Shown here: piece by piece, positions 35,792 through 48,265 of the stretch
How positions within the stretch are numbered: position 1 is the stretch's first letter
Layout of the letters: each line of letters opens with the position of its first letter
Assembly: GCA_020746835.1 (NCBI GenBank)
Contig: JAGPNK010000019.1
Span: 124,001-188,000 of the forward strand
Length of the DNA stretch: 64,000 nucleotides
From: Stachybotrys elegans
Taxonomy: Eukaryota; Ascomycota; Sordariomycetes; Hypocreales; Stachybotryaceae
Reading direction: 5' to 3'
Position numbers and translations under genes: made by a program
The notes under the pieces: model-generated
Database searches by the model: none
The model's input: only the letters and a program-made list of their open reading frames with translations
Told to the model about the DNA's origin: nothing

Positions 35792-37455
35792 ATGGAGAAG
35801 GAGCAATTTGAGGAGCTAATTAACCGCATCACCTTTGCGGACTCTACTGAGGCCTTTTGGTACTCACATACGCCCACTGCCCACCATGGGTGGGTTAACG
35901 GGGCGACCTTCACTGACAACTTGAGATCCTATGTTCGTGTCAGGCTTGGTCGCCACTGGGTATACTTGAAGCTGACTGTTCCTAGGAGTGGCTCAGCTCA
36001 AAGCAGCAGCAGATTGATATCGTGTATGGCCCTGAACTCATGTGCCTGAGTATATATTGTCCGAGGGGTCATTGCTAATGCTCATCCGGTAGCGTGCTCA
36101 GTGGGAGCCCTCGATTCACCAAGATTGGTTCGACGAAGGAGGAATTTCAGGTCTTGCTCGAACGTTTTCGGATACCTCGGCCATATTTGCATGCCATATT
36201 CTGCAATAATGGCCAGTTTGCATACCTTATTGGGCATTCCACCATAGATGCTAACGAAACCCGATCCTCCTTACGTATGACTTGAGCCCTGAGATTTACC
36301 ATGTTTATAGACTAACAGGATCGAACTTAGACATTATAATGCAGACTCCACACTCAGTTATCGGAGCATTTTCTGTAGCTTTAAGCATCTCACCAGCATC
36401 AGGATCTGTGGCCGGGTTAATTATCACCGAGAACCGACAAGACTGCGATATCATCATCCGTGCTCTAGAGGCGCGCCGCGACCAAATAGACGAATGTCCC
36501 TTACATATCTTCACACTCCTCTGCGAAGATCTGGACAGACGCAATGAGAAATGGAGAGAGCATTGGGACATGGGTTTAGTGCAGGCCGAAAGGCATGTCG
36601 GCACAACCTCCTACTACTCGGCCGCGTCGAACGGCTCCAGACGGGCGATCAACCCGAAAGTGCCGTACGAGTCAGTCGTGCGCGATCTTCAAGCTCTTAC
36701 CACAAACCTCACCTGGCTCGGAGCTACAAATAATTTCGAACAGTCAGCCCTGCGATTTGCGACATCCCTAATACAGATATACCAGGACATACGAGTCGAG
36801 CTGGGCAGCCCGCCACTCCGAAGTTCTGCCTATGAAAGAGTTTGGCAACCAATTCGCTACCTGGAGAACGCGACTGAGATGCGACAGCATCAGATGGCTG
36901 GGCTACAACAGCGAGCGGACTCACAGATCCGGGTCGTAGGTTGATGGGGACTCAGACAGTAATGTGGCGCACGGCTGACCAACCGTTAGCTCTATAGCCG
37001 GATTACCCAGCGAGACAGTCTTCTAAACCTTGAAATCGCCGATGATTCCAGAAGAATTGCCTTATTCTCCCGAGAGGACAGCATAGCCGTCCATACGATC
37101 TCCATCATGACATTGTTTTTTCTCCCAGCAACGCTAGTGGCGGTAAGCAGACATTACTGAACTTGCGATCTAGATGGTCATAAGCTATATCTAACTATTG
37201 GAACACCAGACAATCTGCAGCAGCGGCATATTCGAGTTTCAAGAAGACACTATAGTTGTTGCTCGTCAGTGGTGGATACTCCTTGTGGTCACAGTCGGCC
37301 TCACGGTCGTAATACTTATAACGTGGACGCTGTATTTGCGGTGGGCAAGAAACTCAGACCCCATAGTGTCAGCCAGCACAGAGGGCAGGAACGCACAGAG
37401 TGATGGGAAGCACGTGAAGATGGCGAGAGGGTTTGATCCAATATCACGACAGTAA
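35792..37455 (+). pseudogene. CorA-like (fungal Mg2+-transporter-domain) membrane protein, probably frameshifted
   Basis: Seen: the 3' half is clear. RDSLLNLEIADDSRRIALF, then SIAVHTISIMTLFFLPATLV (TM1), the exon junction to ATICSSGIFEFQ and WWILLVVTVGLTVVILITWT (TM2) have the layout of fungal CorA-like proteins that lack the classical GMN motif. The middle part (ADSQIRV joined to LYSRITQRD across an intron near 36940-36990) is in frame. Upstream, QWEPSIHQDWFD is in one frame and KEEFQVLLERFRIPRPYL in the next, so one extra base sits near 36128-36135. The 5' part (from MEKEQFEELINRITF) is hard to join. Known: these proteins are membrane proteins of mostly unknown role. Inferred: a disrupted gene or a local sequence error. 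Confidence 0.6.
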
Positions 37456-40324
37456 CTTGCACGGCTCAACGGAAGTTTATGGAGGGAAGAGATTAGATAG
37501 TTACTCACTCAGTTGAGCTGGGGAGTTCGTATTGACAGGTTGTGCATATTAATATATTCTTCAAATTTTCTTTAATAGAGGAGACTATCACACATCGACC
37601 ATCAATCCGCCTTGTTAGCGTGGCTTGAGCTTGATTGTATCGTACTCATCATGAAGTCTTCTTTGTTAGAAGGGGTAACATCACTTCAAACCGGTTCCAG
37701 ACAATTTGGTAGCTCTAATTGTTGACCCTGTGACTGCCCTCATGAGCATTCAGCTGTTTAAGGAAATATACCAATCCTGACCTCCGTAGCCACTACAGTA
37801 CATTTCTAAAGACCTCAATCCTATTTATACTAAGAAATAACAATATTCCTTCTGTCAGAATCATTGAACGGGGGGATTGGAGTTGACTATGTGTGTTTGA
37901 ACTTCTTTGCCAATTCTGAGCCGAGACCACTACCCTAAACCCTGCACATTGTTGCATACGACGCCAACCAGCTAGGTTTCGCTCTAATCTTCTCACCGCA
38001 CTAGTCTCTTCATTAATTTTATACCAGATGACTGAAGAAGCGAGGCCATGTCTGCTAAGGTTGCTGTCCCGTGTACCTTGGAGGCGCCCAAGGCCGTGCA
38101 ATATGAACGAATATGATAACCATTCAATTCGCGCAGCGGTTTGGCCTGGTGTGTAGAAACCAAGCTGGATAATTTATCACGAACACGAAGGTAATTATAT
38201 ATTCATTGGCGACTGGTAGCCCACGGTAATTTATCCCTAGCTCCTTAGGTGCCTAGGATACTTGCGCACTATTCCCGTATTCGCGTATTCGTGAGGACAA
38301 CATGATATCCACCTCTAAGCTTATCAATGTCGTCTCCGAGTTGTAAGATGCAAGTTCCTTTAGTCACGCCAAAGGGGAACCGCATGATACCCGCTGAATT
38401 TAGGCGGCCCTCTGGATTTGTTAACAGGGTGGTGGCACTACCGAAAAGGCCATGGCGTGAGTACACCTTGACCACACTTTGCCGTTCCTCGCCGCATCTA
38501 GCGAGACATTAGGCACTTACTACCCTGCCACAGGTACATACTGTCCCGGTCTCCCATGGCGAAATGGCAGCGCTGTTGCTGGAATACGAAGCCACCTGAA
38601 TCGTAAAGACTCCTTCGGTGTAAAATACAGAGGTCTGTTTCCAAATGGAGGGCTATTTGGAAGACATATTAATACGTGAGCCTCACTGCTCGGTAAATGA
38701 CCAATCAGACCGGAAGAAGCAGGGAGCCTGGAATTGCAAAAAGGAGCTAATGCAAGTTGACAATGTTGAGAGCCCCGGCGCTCCAAGAGCCGTAGTTGCG
38801 CGCAAAGAGTTGTATATCTTCTAGCAAACATGACCTGCCTGCTACCTTAGCCTGAAACTCCAGTGCAAGGCCCAGAAGTGATAGTAGTGTTGCGTCAAAG
38901 CGGTATACAGCTCCGCGCTGAAATGACAGGTGGCCTCATTACTTGAAGCAAGGCGGTGTATGGGCCGCCCCTCCTTAGTATGGTGTTCCGTAGGAGCTGG
39001 GGGCGAAACTCACTTTTAGTTGCTTTGGATGACAGTAGTACGAAATAGAACCGGGATGTTGTGCCCAGCCCCCTCCTCAGTGGCTAGTTGCTCTGCATCT
39101 ACGATGCATAGGTGGATAGATGATGAGCTAACATATCCTGACAAGCTGAGGACTTTGGTTGTTAGAGTCATAAGAGGATAAAGCGAGGATAAGGGAATGG
39201 GTGATTATGCAATAAAGTAATTCTGATAATGTTATGTCCCTAGTTGGTTCGGGTTCCCACTATCCGATGCCTGTGGATTCGCGGTACGCCCCTGGCCTTC
39301 GTACATGGTCCAATTCCTTCAACCCGTTGTAAGGGTTGAGAAATACCAGTGTAGGCATAGCCTGCTGTAGTGAGATGAGGAACCCACAAATAAGTGCAGG
39401 CTGGACTACGAAGTAATGTACTCCGTACTCCGTACCGTACCTCGTTTATGCAGACCCTTGTCAGGTTATCTCGACGAAAGGTGGCAGAATCCGTCTGCAG
39501 CACCCTCGGCCGATTGATATTGTTTACCTTCTTGAACATCCACAAACTAAACTGACAGCACCTCATTTTTACCATGGCCTATCGAGTACTCTCTGCTCGG
39601 TACTGACGTCCAAGATAGGCGAATAGGATGGTCACCCCACGATCAGCATCGCGCCTATTTGTGGGCCGTGGCATTGGTATCCAAAAATACCGTATTTCTA
39701 CATGGCAACCTCGAGAACTAGATTCCCAACCCGAAATCGGATAGCTTCGCCGAACGCGACCCACCATCATGATTGCTTCCTGCACGGTTGCAAGGTTGAG
39801 CGCTATACAACTTACTTGGTCAGCTTACAATCATTCCCGGGTTCGGAATCCTCTCATCCCTAGCGTTTCTTATCGTCGCTTTCCTCGTGCTCGCTTAAAG
39901 GCAGCATCACCGGGGACGTGGCGAATTTCCATTCGACTCATCCTTCCGTCAAACTAGATCCTACCCGTAGTCTCCGAGCTGGGCGCCAAGTGGCCATCCG
40001 TATTAACCTTCCGCTTTTGGACCTTGTAGGGCAGGAAGTTGAAACGTGTATTGCATTCACCAGCGCCCGCAAGCAATGTACCTTGCTGCATTTGTTCCCC
40101 CACATCTCAGTTGGCCCCCAAGTCGGCCCCAGTGGTTCGACGGGTGAGCAAACATGGCGCAAGATCGAGCCTTGTATGGTCAATCAGGAGTAAATACACA
40201 TATGTGCTGCCGAATTCAGGGTGGTATCGTGCCGGCAGTTCAGGCTCTCGAATAGGTCTGACGTCGCTGAATAAAGTTCCCTGAGGCTTTCGCCAAGATT
40301 CACCTCCCACACACACCGAAAAAG
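37456..40324. other. long intergenic region
   Basis: About 2.9 kb with no supportable gene. It contains short repeated units around 39418-39440 (gtactccgt repeated). The right end presumably carries the promoter of the bZIP gene of the NRPS cluster. It probably marks the left border of that cluster. Confidence 0.5.
39418..39440. repeat. short tandem repeat (gtactcc-type)
   Basis: gtactccgtactccgtac followed by cgtac: a seven-base unit repeated twice with a partial copy. Similar short units are scattered in filamentous-fungal intergenic DNA. No function is implied. Confidence 0.6.
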
Positions 40325-41660
40325 ATGGAACCGGACACAACCCAATCGAGACATCATCGAGAACGAGCTGCTGACTCTTCCGCCCGGGAGGAGCAGCAAG
40401 ACTACGAGCTCCGAAGGAAAATGCAGAACAGACTCGCACAGCGCCGATACCGTAAGAGCACATCTACCGCATGTGCCAGATCCTTGACACCCCCTTTCGC
40501 TAACTCAGTCACGGCAAACAGGCGAGAAGATCAGACAGAAGCAATCTGAGCAAAGTGATCAAGCAAAAGAACCCCAAGCATCTGCTACCGGCGACATCGC
40601 CTCCCCCAAGAAGCAAGGAAGGGTCCAGTCCAGCCTTTCCGGGGATTTCAGTTCGACCATGACACTGGGTCATGACTTTCTAGGCACGATCCCTGACCAT
40701 CAAGGCCTGGATGACTACGTGCGGTCGGGCCAGGTGCACCATAACTGGGATAGCCATGATCAATATGAAAGCGACGTGCCAACAATGTTTTCAGCGCCCT
40801 ACGGCGTCCCAGACACGAACTTCTACTGTTCTGCCGATCCAACGTTGGCAGACATAGATCTTGACTGGCAATCTTTCCCCGCTTTGGATGCAGAGCGGTC
40901 AGGCCATCCTTCCGGGACCGACGAGAGAATTATACCCGACGCCTCGTGGAGAAGAACGAAAACGCCATCCCTGACAAAGCAAACCCCCGATTTTCTTGAT
41001 TCGGATCCTTTGAGGCCAACACGGAAGACGATCAGGGACTCTCCCCTATCCGGCCACCCAGGGGTGTCTTCCCAATCATATGGCAGCCACAACAAGCGAT
41101 GCAGCACAACTCGCCCAGGGTCCTTGGTCGGGACCGGATCGGTCTACAGCAAGAGGCTGAACGAGAAGGCAAATGAAAAGGTTTCCGAGCTCGAGCATCT
41201 ATACAAGTTCGGGGTAGATCTCGAGATCCTGCAGTATGATTCCGAGTTCGTTGACGACCTATTTATGATCCGAAAGCGATTCGGTTCATTGTCAATAGAT
41301 CGTGCCAGCCACGGCCATGCTGCCCGGACTCCAGGCACCAACGGGGTCATGTCGAATGCATCTTTTCCAGGTGAGATGACGGGCGAAAGTGAACAATGCT
41401 GGTCAGCTGAACCCGACGCCTTTTATGGGTCGCTTGGCACAAATGGGAGCAGAGAGTCACATCGCGACACCCGTCACGACACGCCCGGGTCCATAAGAAG
41501 CCCGTTTCAGGGAATGCCAAACAAGCCCACAGGCTCCTCCTCTTCATCCTCGTCGTCGCAAAGAACTAGCTTTGCCATGGGCGATGAAAGAACAGGAGAA
41601 CGCAGAGACCACCGGAGATTCTCTAGCGCCCGACAAACAGAGCGACCGGATCGACGATGA
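40325..41660 (+). CDS. bZIP transcription factor at the border of the NRPS cluster
   Basis: Exons 40325-40451 and 40522-41660 (421 aa). Seen: the first exon ends in the basic region YELRRKMQNRLAQRRYR and the second starts with EKIRQKQSEQSDQ, so splicing completes an AP-1/Yap-like basic region with N-x7-R spacing. A regular leucine zipper is not evident. The rest is low-complexity and polar, with an acidic/helical patch NEKVSELEHLYKFGVDLEIL and a Ser-rich run near 41540-41565. Known: Yap-like bZIP proteins often sit in fungal secondary-metabolite clusters (restriction/stress regulators). Inferred: a candidate pathway-specific regulator of the NRPS locus. The last 40 residues after the Ser run are Arg-rich and odd; another frame (41572-41919) has a more protein-like composition, so the 3' end may be mis-called or shifted. 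Confidence 0.85.
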
Positions 41661-42671
41661 AGGAACTCGGAGGGCGAGAGATGGGTCTTTTATAACGTTT
41701 TACAACGTTACCAGACATGGTGACGTTATCAGACATGGTGGAAGAGGTCTTGGCATGTTTTTGGGTCAAGGCCATGACTTTATGAACTTTCCCCTCCCCG
41801 AGGACCGAGGCACGCTTTCGGCAGCAGCTTGCGGCATATTTGCCAATCGAAGGTCTGGGCTGACCGTTCTGGGTAGGTGGTGTTGGTGGTGGAGACTTGT
41901 ATATGTATGTACGTCTTGAATTGTACTGGTTGCGTTAAGACGTAAGGGGGCTTTGGTCCAACCTGTCAGCTGACGGGAACTTGGAAGATGGAAGAACAGG
42001 AGCATAACGTAGCTAGTAATTGCAGAATATCTTCAAATCAAGCGCTCTACACATACCAGCATATTTCTAAACTAGAAGTTTCCATTCATCCCGCCACAAC
42101 AAAACTACAGGTTGCCCAACCAAGATCCGAATGGAGCCAATGCAACTCGCCTGATGAAGACCAGTGGTTACCCCTGCTGGTAGATTCAGGAGGAGCACGG
42201 TTAGTTGGCAGCTTGTGCGACGAGGAGTGATTCTGAACTGGCCGTTGTGTACATTATTTACATGCTTGCAACTGTTTGTGTCCTCTGTATGTGTTGCACA
42301 AGTAATAATAATAATAACAAAAAGGTACATAGCGTAATGATAGTAAAGGCCTACACAAAGACTGCAAGCGGCCGACAAAGCAAGTCGTCTCGATGTGATG
42401 GGCTCGCAGGTGTGGTAGACCAGTTCTCATTTATGCGCCCTTGTTGGCGGAGTCGTCGATGTGACGATTCAAGGCTATTATCGGAACCGTAGAGGTCAAT
42501 GGTTAAACTAAGAGGGACTGTGTTATCTCTATCCTGCCACTGCCGATGGTCTGATGGGACAAGACGGGTTTGATACGTTGAAGATACACTGATGTTGCCT
42601 GTTGCGTGCCGCATTCGCCGCCCACATTTGCTATCGCAACACGTCTCCGTACATGTCAAGTAGTGCTGCGT
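41661..42671. other. intergenic region with short repeats
   Basis: This is 1.0 kb between the bZIP 3' end and the ABC-transporter 3' end, convergent. It holds an 18-base tandem duplication (41705-41740) and an AAT/ATA microsatellite near 42302-42317. An alternative continuation of the bZIP frame reaches 41919. Confidence 0.45.
41705..41740 (+). repeat. 18-base tandem duplication
   Basis: acgttaccagacatggtg is followed directly by acgttatcagacatggtg, two units with one difference (C/T). It lies just 3' of the bZIP stop. Confidence 0.8.
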
Positions 42672-45600
42672 TTATTGAGAATATTCCTGACGCAGAATCT
42701 CACCGGGGGGTCCTTGGGCGGAAATCCGTCCGCTATCCATCACTATCATCTGGTCCATGTCCTCCATCACATCATCGAATCCGTGCACGATTGCCAGAAT
42801 TGTGTGATCAGCAAATTCTTGTCTGATAGTCTCACGCATGAGTGCAGCAAATTCAGATTCGATCCTTGGCCACAAGTCAGCGATATGGCTACCAATCATC
42901 GATTGGGGTTTAAGGAGAATAGTCATAGGCCAGTATGAGGGGGGGAGGATTGGTGGCTTACCCGCTAGTTGCCTCGTCAAGGACCAGAATCCTCCAGCCC
43001 GTGCCTGGATGGCTTCTCAAATTTCTGGCCTTCACAATTGCTCGTGCCAGGCTCAGTAGTTGTAGCTGGCCCGAGGACCATGAACTTGGCAGCAATTGTG
43101 CATCCAGCCCACCGCGCTCCTCTACGGTTGGCCAGAGTCGTAACTTTTCCAAAATCTCCTGCAGAATCGTATCCTTGATCAGAGACATCTCTTGGCTCTC
43201 AGCCTCGCCGCCACTTGGCTTGCTGGAGGCGAGTAATTCCATCCTGCTAATGGGATCCAGACTTTCTCTGATCGATAGCCCTGGCAGAAAGTATGGGCTT
43301 TGTGTGACAGCATTCATCCGGCGCTGGATGATTTCCTGGTCAATCTGAGAAATGTCCTGTCCGCCAATGCTGATGCTGCCCGAAGTCACGGGCAGGATCC
43401 GAAAAAGGGCAGATACCAAGGTGGATTTACCACTACCAGAACGACCTGTGATGGCAAGTTTGGTGCAGGGAGGTATGACCAAGCCGATGGAGTCAATCCC
43501 GAGAGATGTTTCAGCGCCCTCGCCATCCATCTGAGTGCCAGACGTGTTCTTCTTGTACGTGGCAGTGGCGTTTTTGAAGATGATTTCCTGCGCGGAACCA
43601 GCCACTTCTTCAGCTGAGACGTGAGACGACTGGGGGCTTCCCAGCGAACCATCAGCCTTAGGTGTGCTCAGTATGAATTCCTTAATTCGCGAAATCGTGC
43701 CCAAGGAGGTTTCTAGTGACGCCCAGTATCGAACAAGATGGGTCAAGTACTGATTGAATGACATCAAACTGACAAGTGCGACGCCCATGTCGGAGCCAGT
43801 AGTCCCTGCATCGACATAGATAGCTAGGACAATAAGCAAGACTGCCAGTCCAGCGACAACAAGATCAAGCACGAGCGACAGCCACCTCTGTACCGTGTAC
43901 AGAAGGTAAATGGGCTGCTGCGATGCATCAAGTAGGTCGCGGTTGTCGTTTTCCAGAAACGAACCGAAGCTATGGCCGTATGCTCTTATTGATGGCAGGC
44001 CGTCAATTGCCTCTTTGAAGTTGGTGAATAGCGGTGCCTTTGCCTCAATGTCAAGCAATCGAAGTTGCCGTGATGTCTGAAGATAGAAGGACTGAATAAA
44101 GTAGAGCACGGCCAGACAAAAGGGGATGGCAACCGCCATGAAGGACACCGATGTGCAGATGACCACGGCTTGTACAAGGCAGATGCAGGCGAACAGAAAC
44201 GTGTTTACGCCTGCTAATGGCAGATGAAAGTCGAGCAGCTGCATATCCTGGTTGAAACGGTTGAGGGTGATGCCGTTATCGATCGTGCTGAAATGCGACG
44301 TGGGGGCCAGGAATAGGGTCCGCAAGACTCTGCCATGCAAGTCTGTGGCTGTCCGCGTGACCATGCGCACCATCAACATCCACGCCGCCACAGCTAGTCC
44401 CACGATAGCTAGCACGCATAACAGGGCATAGATACCGAGATAGTAACCTGTAGAGACCTGCTCGGAGGGGACTGTTGCAGCAGCATCCGCCCACCATCGG
44501 ACCCAAAGAACTGAGAACTGAGAAAGAAAGGCACAGGCAAGGCAGAAGAAGAGGAAGGCACCAGCATTCAGGTAGCCTGTTGCCTGAAGATAGAAGAGAT
44601 ATATGCCCCAGTCTCCTCTCTTTCTTTGTAGTTCCGCCTGCTCTTGTGCACGCTGGACATTGGGGTCTGGCTGGCTGGAGGCCGGAAGCCCGTGGGTTCC
44701 CTGGCTACCGCTATCCTGCTTGGCCACCGCAGGATTCAGCGTAGTGTCGCAGGCAGTGCTGTCCAACTCCTCTACTTTCTGGAGGCTGCCGTCGGGCTGC
44801 ACGATGACGACCTGGTCGGCGTGCGGCAACAGTGTGTCTGGCTGTTGTTAGTAGCCCTCCTTTATCAGTATATTGCATAAACCTACTTGAATTGCTGACA
44901 ATTATGACTGTCGTGTTCCCCGATCGAAGGAGGCCACCAGGGCCAAAGAGGGCCGTGACGATGTGCTTGGCGCTCTTGATGTCTACCCCACTCAATGGCT
45001 CATCAAGAATGACGAGAGGACTGCGGGCATAAACCGCCCTAGCCAAGGCCTGTGAGATCTGTAAATATTTGTAGAAAAGTGCTGGAGCGTGACACTTACC
45101 ACACGTTGTCGCTGACCTCCGCTTAGGTTCCTCCCTTCGTTGCCGACCTCGTGCTGGTCGCCATTGTCGATATTCCTCAGGTCCTCCACTAGTGAGCAGG
45201 CAGCAATGACTTGGTCGTACCACTCCTTTTCATACTTGGTCCCGCAGACAATGTTGTGGCGAATCGAACCACTCACAAGCCATGGCGTTTGAGGGCAAAA
45301 CGAGGTCTGTGACTTCTGCTTCCAGATATGACCCCTTGAAAAGGGCAACTCTCCCAAAATTCCCCAGAGAAGAGTACTCTTTCCGGCCCCTACAGGACCA
45401 GTGACCAGGGTAAGGGAGCCTTGAGCAATTTTGAAGTTGATGTTGTTCAAGACTTTAGCATCCTCCCTCCAACCGAAGGTGCCCTCTTTCACAACAACGT
45501 GCAGTTCCTCCGCTGTCGACCCATCACTAGGCGTCAAGGCTGTCAGAGACGAGCCTAGGAGTCTGCTGCCCTTTTCGTCTACCGGTGGGAGAGGGGAGTG

Positions 45601-47685
45601 AGGCAGGATATCCGGGTTTCCGCATGTCGTGGAACGCGTGGCTATCACGTAGTCCTGTATACGGGCTAGCGAGCTGATCCCAGATGCAAACCCTGGAAAT
45701 GACTGAACAAGAACAGAGACTGGACCGGAAATAAGATTTACTAAGCTGAGGGTAGTAAAGGCCTGCGCTGCCGAGAAGCTCAATTCGCCGGTGATGTTTT
45801 GAACGACTGTGTAGAGTGCGAAGGTAATCAGAGGGGCGAGAACTGGTGACGTTAGTATGTTGAGATTTCTACACCGGAACTGTATCAAGACAAACTTGTA
45901 GTGACTTGGGCTATTCGGGAAGAGAAAGAAAAAGAAGTCAGCGTATGTGGTCTTTGTTGGAAGAGGACGGGATAAGCGTACATAGTGTGATGATCGCAGT
46001 CATAAGCTGTCGGAACCGATGCGATTTTCTTGTTTCGTCGACTCTCAGTTGCTGTATGATGCCAGCTGCAACCCCCCCAATACCAAGCATCCTGATCTCC
46101 CGCAGGCCGCTGAGGACGGATGCAGTAACGTCAACCCGCTCCTGAACCTTTTGGTTCCAATCCTTCTGTGCGACACCAATACGGGTAGCGGCAGGTATTG
46201 TTGCAGCTACACACACTATTCGCCTCTCAGTCACTTCGTTTCATACCCATCGGGGGGCGGAGAAAGACAAACATATAGGGACCAACACTGGTGCAACTGA
46301 AGCCCACGACATTTGGCTGGCAAGCACATAGACTGCGACGGCAATTTGCAGGACATTGGCCCAAAGCTCATGTAAGTCTTCGAATCCGAACATAACCTTG
46401 TCCACATCCACAGTCATCAAAGTCAAGGACTCAGTGCTATGAACTTGACTTGCACTTGAGTAGTACGTGCTCTTGAAGATGAGGCTGATCAAGCTGCCTC
46501 GGACCATCAACATGGCTCGGTTGACGAGGTGCCAGTATAGGGCGCTGGAAAGCTGGAAATATCTGTCAGCCACTAGCTTGCTGCCGTTTGGAGGTATCCA
46601 CTGACTGCGTATCCGGTAAAGGTAAAGACGAAAGCGGCGATCAAAAGATTTCCAGTTTCAAAGTCACGATCTGTGTATGGGACGCTTATGTACCTGACAC
46701 TAGCTCTTATCAAGAACGGTTGAGCCAAGTTGAAGACGAGTAAGAATAGCCGAGGCACGATGGGGAATACCCAGGCCATCCCTAGACCAAGGACATCGCG
46801 AAGAAGAGAATGTCCTGCCGGGTGAGCATATGTCTTTTCTACACAGGCTTTGTTAGAACGGTCAATTCAGCGCTATCGACAGCAACGTACGCAGTTTTGA
46901 GCCGAGGTAGAGGGACTTGAGGTCCGCAGACAGCATTGTCAAGCTGGGCATAGTCAAGATAGAAGTGTAGCCACTTTTGAGCAGAGGAGCCAACCAGCCG
47001 AACACGTTCCTATTCAGAGGACCGGCCAACTCCTCTGGGCTGTAGTCTGCGGCTTGCGACTCCGGTAGCAGCCGCTGCTTCTCTGAATTCTCGAGCAAGA
47101 GCGCGACCAACTTCGCAACCAGATTCGTAGTGAAGACAATTGACAAGGCCGAAGAACCAGTGATTAGCCAAAGCGTCCGCGCAGCTGCCATGTTTAACAG
47201 AGTATGGATGCCCAAGTACACAGTAATGTGAAATGAAGGCCGCTGTGAATGTGTATGCTGGTACCAAGAGATGGTAGTAATCCCAAACACAGCAACTATC
47301 TCTACAGTTGCAGCAGCCATGGCCAACTGCCGACATGGCAAGCTGCTCGCGCTCATCAAGACTAGATAGGCAATGGTGAGGGCGCCGACAAGACAATGGC
47401 TAGCCTACGGTATCATTTAGCAGCCAAAACGTAGCGTGTTCTGATTCATTTGTGCATGACTCAGATAGCAGGACGAACCAGTTTTGCAGTCCGTATCACT
47501 CCATGCCGGGCTAGTTTTGGGCGTTGGTGTAGCGCCCAGCCTCGCCAGGGAGTCAAGAGAATGAGGGCCAAAGCAGGCACCAGCGAGAAAATGACCTGCT
47601 CAAAGAAGAACGTAAAGTCCAGCCCATGGCGGCACTCTGGCCCACTCCACGGTCCAAAGCTGCAGTCGCTGGAGCATGAGGCCAT
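42672..47685 (-). CDS. ABCC (MRP-type) full-size ABC transporter, likely peptide exporter
   Basis: Ten exons: 47685-47479, 47404-46891, 46838-46606, 46552-46273, 46215-45982, 45910-45896, 45842-45100, 45058-44887, 44837-42962 and 42864-42672 (1488 aa), frame kept throughout. Seen: an extra N-terminal membrane domain (DFTFFFEQVIFSLVPALALI, further helices), then TMD1, NBD1 (Walker A GPVGAGKST, signature LSGGQRQRV, Walker B LVILDEPLSGVD), TMD2, and NBD2 (Walker A GRSGSGKST, signature WSSGQLQLL, Walker B ILVLDEATSG, H-loop ILAIVHGF). NBD1 has no His at its H-loop position (IIVSNSN). Known: fungal ABCC pumps export conjugates and secondary metabolites across plasma or vacuolar membrane. Inferred: efflux or self-protection for the NRPS product. 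It is divergent from the MFS gene. Confidence 0.92.
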
Positions 47686-48265
47686 TGTGTGTTATTGTTG
47701 TCAGAGACGAGGACTTGGGGTCTCGCAAGTTTAGCATCTAGTGGTCAGGGGAGGCGCCATGCCAGGGTATAGACACTGATGAAGTTGAGAAATGGAAATG
47801 AGAGTACGAGCGGTCTGGCAAAGTTCAGTTGTAGAAGCGACCATGGAACAAAACCCGAAAGGATCGTTGGCCCCCGCCCGAATACTGCAATGTAATTGTT
47901 CCAGGGTAGTATCCTGTGTCATCAGCTCACCAGCCTGTGATTGGGAGGACCAAACAGCAGTGTAAGCTGACCATGCAGGGTCTGCCGTTTACCCGCATAA
48001 CCCTGTCACCACGGCGGGGGTCTGATACGAAACACGGCTGGCGGAATATTCCGTGCCAGATACTCTTATCGTGGACCGTGGCTGGTTACCATCATTACTG
48101 ACCACCCAAAAACGAAACTCCTTGTCTGTTTCATGCTCACTCACCCACGTTACGCCTCGAGCTGACCGTCATAGGAAGACAAAGCCAACACCATCAGCAC
48201 GACAGTCAGCGAGCGTAAACCAACCGAGGGGCAAGGCCAACTGCGACCACAACTGCTGACTTAGA
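47686..48265. promoter_or_regulatory. divergent promoter between ABC and MFS transporters
   Basis: These 580 bases between the two transporter start codons suggest shared regulation of both exporters. No individual site was assigned with confidence. Confidence 0.5.

Noticed and set aside
38385..38410. acccgctgaatttaggc resembles the start of 28S rRNA
   Set aside because: Only about 17 bases match, with two differences, and flanks are unlike rDNA.
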